A DNA stretch of 64,000 nucleotides, from positions 1,612,001 through 1,676,000 of the forward strand of contig NC_008268.1 in the NCBI RefSeq assembly GCF_000014565.1, given 5' to 3'. The DNA comes from Rhodococcus jostii RHA1. Lineage in GTDB: Bacteria > Actinomycetota > Actinomycetes > Mycobacteriales > Mycobacteriaceae. The notes beneath the pieces were generated by a model that had not been told where the DNA came from, searched no databases, and worked only from the letters and a program-made list of their open reading frames with translations. This document shows, piece after piece, positions 61,636-64,000 of the stretch (position 1 is its first letter; the number at the start of each line of letters is the position of its first letter). A program made the position numbers and the translations under genes.

Positions 61636-62319
61636 GTGCGCCTGTTCCTGTCCTCGTATCGGTTCGGCGCGGATCCCGCGCCGCTGCTCTCGCTCGTCGG
61701 CAACCCGGGGCGCGTGGGGGTGATCGCCGCGGCCGCGGACGCGTGGCCGCGGACGGCGCGGACGTCCGCGGTCGTGAGTGACGTGATGCCGCTGACGCGG
61801 CTGGGCTTCACCCCGGAAGAGGTGGATCTGCGCGACTACATCGGCAGCGACGGACAGGCGCGGTCGGCCGCGCTGAGGGAGCGGCTGGAGGGGTTCGGCA
61901 TGCTGTGGGTGCGCGGTGGGAACACGTTCGTGTTGCGCGCGCAGATGGCCCGGAGCGGGGCGGACCGGGCGATCCCGGAACTACTGCTGAGCGATTCGCT
62001 GGTGTACGCCGGCTACAGCGCGGGGGCGTGTGTGATGACTCCGACGCTGCACGGTCTCGACTCCTCCGATGACCCGGCGGAGGTGGTCGCAACCTGCGGC
62101 ATGGAGCCGCTCTGGGACGGCCTGGGCGTGGTGGGCTTCGCGATCGTGCCGCATCACCCGCCTGCGGAGCTTCCAGGGGCCGAAGACGCCGTGCCCTTGG
62201 AGGACGCGGCAGCCGTTCGGCGCACTGTCACCGCTTTGAGGCTCGCCGGCATCGAGTACCGCACCTTGACGGACGATCAGGCGATCGTCGTGAACGGAGA
62301 TCGAACCGAACTCGTGTGA
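61636..62319 (+). CDS. pepE: Peptidase E (S51 family dipeptidase)
   Basis: A 227-residue serine peptidase. MLWVRGGNTFVLRAQMARSG and VYAGYSAGACVMTPTLHGLD carry the S51 fold and the nucleophile serine in GYSAGA, with the histidine in VPHHPP. Family members cleave Asp-Xaa dipeptides. The start is GTG at 61636, five bases after the upstream stop. It converges with the orphan gene at 62349. Confidence 0.83.
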   Translation: MRLFLSSYRFGADPAPLLSLVGNPGRVGVIAAAADAWPRTARTSAVVSDVMPLTRLGFTPEEVDLRDYIGSDGQARSAALRERLEGFGMLWVRGGNTFVLRAQMARSGADRAIPELLLSDSLVYAGYSAGACVMTPTLHGLDSSDDPAEVVATCGMEPLWDGLGVVGFAIVPHHPPAELPGAEDAVPLEDAAAVRRTVTALRLAGIEYRTLTDDQAIVVNGDRTELV

Positions 62320-62348
62320 CGACGGCGAGCCCTGCGGCGGGAAGGCCT

Positions 62349-62678
62349 TCAGCCGAAGACGGCGACCGGAACGGACGGAGTGAACGGGGCGACGCGGTCG
62401 AGTGCGGCCCAGGTGACCTCGCAGCGCTTGGCGGTGACTTCGTCCGCGTCGGCGAGGAGCGTGTTCAGGAGGGTCTTCGGGTTCAGGCGCCATTCCTGCA
62501 CCATGGACCGAACTTCCTCGTTGGTGAACAATCCCGAACCGGCCAGTGCGAAGATCCATTCGTCGAACTCGCCACGGTGGATCTGTTCGATGGAATCGTA
62601 GTCGATGCCACCGTCCAGGAACTCGTACGAGAACATCGCGGAGATGTAGCTGCTGGGATCTCGGTGGAGTGCATTCAT
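62349..62678 (-). CDS. Hypothetical protein (109 aa)
   Basis: A 109-residue protein of no recognised family. MNALHRDPSSYISAMFSYEF, LDGGIDYDSIEQIHRGEFDE and LFTNEEVRSMVQEWRLNPKT give a helical acidic protein. ATG at 62678 has GGAAGGA upstream. Codon use matches neighbours, and the sequence has no signal or membrane segment. It precedes a 0.5-kb non-coding stretch. Confidence 0.6.
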   Translation of the reverse strand: MNALHRDPSSYISAMFSYEFLDGGIDYDSIEQIHRGEFDEWIFALAGSGLFTNEEVRSMVQEWRLNPKTLLNTLLADADEVTAKRCEVTWAALDRVAPFTPSVPVAVFG

Positions 62679-62861
62679 CGGTGCGGGTCCTTCCAGGGTC
62701 GGTGCGGCAAAACCCGGCCCCAACCGTGTTCTAGCTCACATTTCGTGAGAATCTCCGTTTGGGTGTAACGCCTCGCCGGTGTTTGACGATGCAAGACGCT
62801 AACCCGTAGAAGTGAGTTTTTGCATTGCCTGGTCGATACGATCCGGTAACAGAGTGACGAA

Positions 62862-62877
62862 TGTGACCTGTGTTACA
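62862..62877. promoter_or_regulatory. Crp/GlxR-like site
   Basis: TGTGACCTGTGTTACA matches TGTGANNTANNTCACA at 10 of 12 specified bases. It is about 315 bases upstream of the terminal oxidase start, so relevance is uncertain. Confidence 0.35.
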
Positions 62878-63106
62878 CCCGATTTGTCCGGGTCCTCACG
62901 GTTCACGGGACGCCCCTACCTGCATTTTCTCCTCCGGACCGACGTGCATACCCCATCGCCGGAACCCCGGAAAAAATTCACCCCCCTGATCCCACATCGT
63001 GAGACTCCTACGCGTAAGTAACTAACAGATGGACTATTGGGGTGTCGCTTCTGCACCGAACGTCCAGGTTGGAGCGATATCCGAACAATCGGGTCGGAAT
63101 CGGTTC

Positions 63107-63126
63107 AGTTGGACGTCTGACCAATT
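63107..63126. promoter_or_regulatory. Inverted repeat upstream of the terminal oxidase
   Basis: AGTTGG and CCAATT (63107-63112, 63121-63126) form a nearly perfect inverted repeat with an 8-base centre, 65 bases before the oxidase ATG. It resembles a GntR-type operator, which would fit a glycolate or lactate regulator. The match is weak. Confidence 0.35.
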
Positions 63127-63191
63127 CGAGGACACCGGCGGCCCGCTGGGTTACCGTCGGGGCGCCCGACACCCGCATTTCAGGAGTCACG

Positions 63192-64000
63192 ATGACGGTC
63201 ACCGACGACGCACTCGCGACGCTCGCCGCCGCGCTCCCCCAGGGGTGCCTCGTCACCGATCCGGACATCCTGGTCTCCTATCGCCAGGACTGGGCGCGCG
63301 ACCCCGACGCCGTCCGCCCCCTCGCCGTCGCCCGCCCCGCGACCACCGAGGACGTCCAGGTGGTGATGCGCTGGGCGACCGAGCACCGGGTCCCCGTGAT
63401 CCCGCGCGGTGCGGGATCCGGGCTCAGCGGCGGCGCCACCGCCGTAGCGGGGTGCGTCGTGGTCAGCACCGAGCGCATGCGCCGGATCGATGTGGACCCG
63501 GTGACACGGATCGCCGTCGTCGAACCGGGACTGCTCAACGCGGAGGTCAAGGCCGCCGCCGCCGAGCACGGACTCTGGTACCCACCGGATCCGTCGTCGT
63601 TCGAGATGTGTTCGATCGGCGGCAACGTCGCGACCAACGCCGGCGGGCTGTGCTGCGTCAAGTACGGCGTCACCACCGACTACGTCCTCGCGCTGCGCGT
63701 GGTCCTCGCGGACGGGACGGACGTGCGCCTGGGCGGGCCGCGTCTGAAGGACGTGGCCGGCCTGTCGCTGACCAAGCTGTTCGTCGGGAGCGAGGGAACC
63801 CTCGGCATCGTCACGGAGGCGACGCTGAGGCTGATCCCGGCCCAGCCGCCGTCGAGCACCCTCGTCGCGTCGTTCGCCTCCGTCCAGGCCGCCGCCGACA
63901 CGGTGCTGGCCATCACCCGCACGCTGCGGCCGTCGATGCTCGAGTTCATGGATCGCGCCTCGATCGGCGCCGTCGAGGACGCGCTGAAGATGGGCCTGGA
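63192..64000 (+). CDS. FAD-linked glycolate/D-lactate oxidase (GlcD-like), C-terminus outside
   Basis: The reading frame starts at ATG 63192 after CAGGAG and stays open to the window edge (269 codons). The FAD_binding_4 domain has IPRGAGSGLSGGATAVAG, the DPSSFEMCSIGGNVATNAGG segment of GlcD/DLD proteins, and LFVGSEGTLGIVTEATLRL. The C-terminal domain begins at LRPSMLEFMDRASI. It oxidises a 2-hydroxy acid using FAD. The rest of the gene, including the C-terminal catalytic part, is outside the window. The exact substrate is unknown. Confidence 0.85.
   Translation, partial: MTVTDDALATLAAALPQGCLVTDPDILVSYRQDWARDPDAVRPLAVARPATTEDVQVVMRWATEHRVPVIPRGAGSGLSGGATAVAGCVVVSTERMRRIDVDPVTRIAVVEPGLLNAEVKAAAAEHGLWYPPDPSSFEMCSIGGNVATNAGGLCCVKYGVTTDYVLALRVVLADGTDVRLGGPRLKDVAGLSLTKLFVGSEGTLGIVTEATLRLIPAQPPSSTLVASFASVQAAADTVLAITRTLRPSMLEFMDRASIGAVEDALKMGL

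Larger units (their letters stand above)
62679..63191. other. Non-coding intergenic stretch, 0.5 kb
   Basis: No convincing gene is present. It is lower in GC than the rest and holds an inverted repeat CTCAC-N5-GTGAG at 62735-62749, a Crp/GlxR-like site at 62862 and a second inverted repeat at 63107. It probably holds the promoter region of the terminal oxidase gene and perhaps of the orphan gene. No tRNA or known riboswitch pattern was recognised. Confidence 0.45.

Noticed and set aside
62812..63021. A 69-codon plus-strand frame in the non-coding stretch
   Set aside because: It has no ribosome site, poor third-position GC bias compared with neighbours and no motif.

Overview
The window is chromosomal DNA from a high-GC mycolic-acid actinobacterium, most likely a large-genome Rhodococcus of the jostii/opacus type. 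This rests on uniform high GC with strong third-position bias, frequent GTG starts and ATGA/GTGA overlaps, a DUF222/13E12-type HNH gene, a DasR-type GntR regulator beside a phosphotransferase system, three-gene Pnt transhydrogenase, and mycobacterial-style valine catabolism genes. No database search was possible, so the genus is an inference.

Layout. 1-8.8 kb: the end of a hydrolase operon with a D-aminoacylase-type amidohydrolase, a divergent TetR regulator, an ArsR/SRPBCC pair, an acyl-CoA ligase with an MHS-type transporter, a tRNA-Cys(GCA), a Bcr/CflA-type efflux pump and a MarR regulator. 8.8-14.3 kb: a five-gene minus-strand valine operon (mmsA, isobutyryl-CoA dehydrogenase, 3-hydroxyisobutyryl-CoA hydrolase, mmsB, enoyl-CoA hydratase). 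14.3-17.0 kb: a decayed stretch with a twice-deleted nucleotidyltransferase-like pseudogene, a flavin-binding oxidase-like protein, a DUF222/HNH gene under a LexA-type box, and a frameshifted transposase remnant.

17.0-24.7 kb: a complete N-acetylglucosamine system. EIIC, HPr, Enzyme I, nagA, nagB and cutC run leftward; EIIB and EIIA run rightward; the intervening region carries DasR-like sites and a DasR-like regulator lies at the far end. 24.8-30.3 kb: a BTAD/AAA regulator with a berberine-bridge-type oxidase and two small DUF proteins. 30.4-34.0 kb: a SWIM/SNF2 helicase pair. 34.1 kb: an overlooked 39-residue peptide gene with a strong ribosome site and its own terminator. 34.3-39.4 kb: oxidoreductases, a secreted HNH nuclease, a membrane-anchored sulfite-oxidase-like enzyme, a shikimate-dehydrogenase-like protein and a DUF6328 membrane protein.

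39.5-42.8 kb: a urate operon running from uptake to allantoin (uraD, uraH, uricase, NCS2 permease). 42.8-47.9 kb: a cation/proton antiporter, macrodomain protein, BenE-type transporter, thioesterase, an APH-like kinase and a DoxX-like protein. 48.1-51.5 kb: branched-chain 2-oxoacid dehydrogenase E1alpha/E1beta/E2, the step that feeds the valine operon 34 kb away. 51.5-55.3 kb: an MFS transporter, a Tat-exported multicopper oxidase and a PAP2-like membrane protein. 55.4-58.3 kb: pntAA-pntAB-pntB. 58.5-64 kb: DUF488 and zinc-ribbon proteins, an acyl-CoA synthetase, a mycothiol-dependent-isomerase-like protein, peptidase E, an orphan protein, a 0.5-kb non-coding stretch, and the start of a glycolate/D-lactate oxidase-type flavoprotein that leaves the window.

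Regulatory theme. Four intergenic sequences fit a Crp/GlxR-type site (TGTGA-N6-TCACA): before the urate operon, the branched-chain dehydrogenase, pnt and the terminal oxidase. This suggests cAMP-linked control of catabolism. Most strongly supported observations fit known families; the least explained items are the 39-residue peptide, the DUF1990 gene with ATC at its expected start, and cutC inside the N-acetylglucosamine operon.
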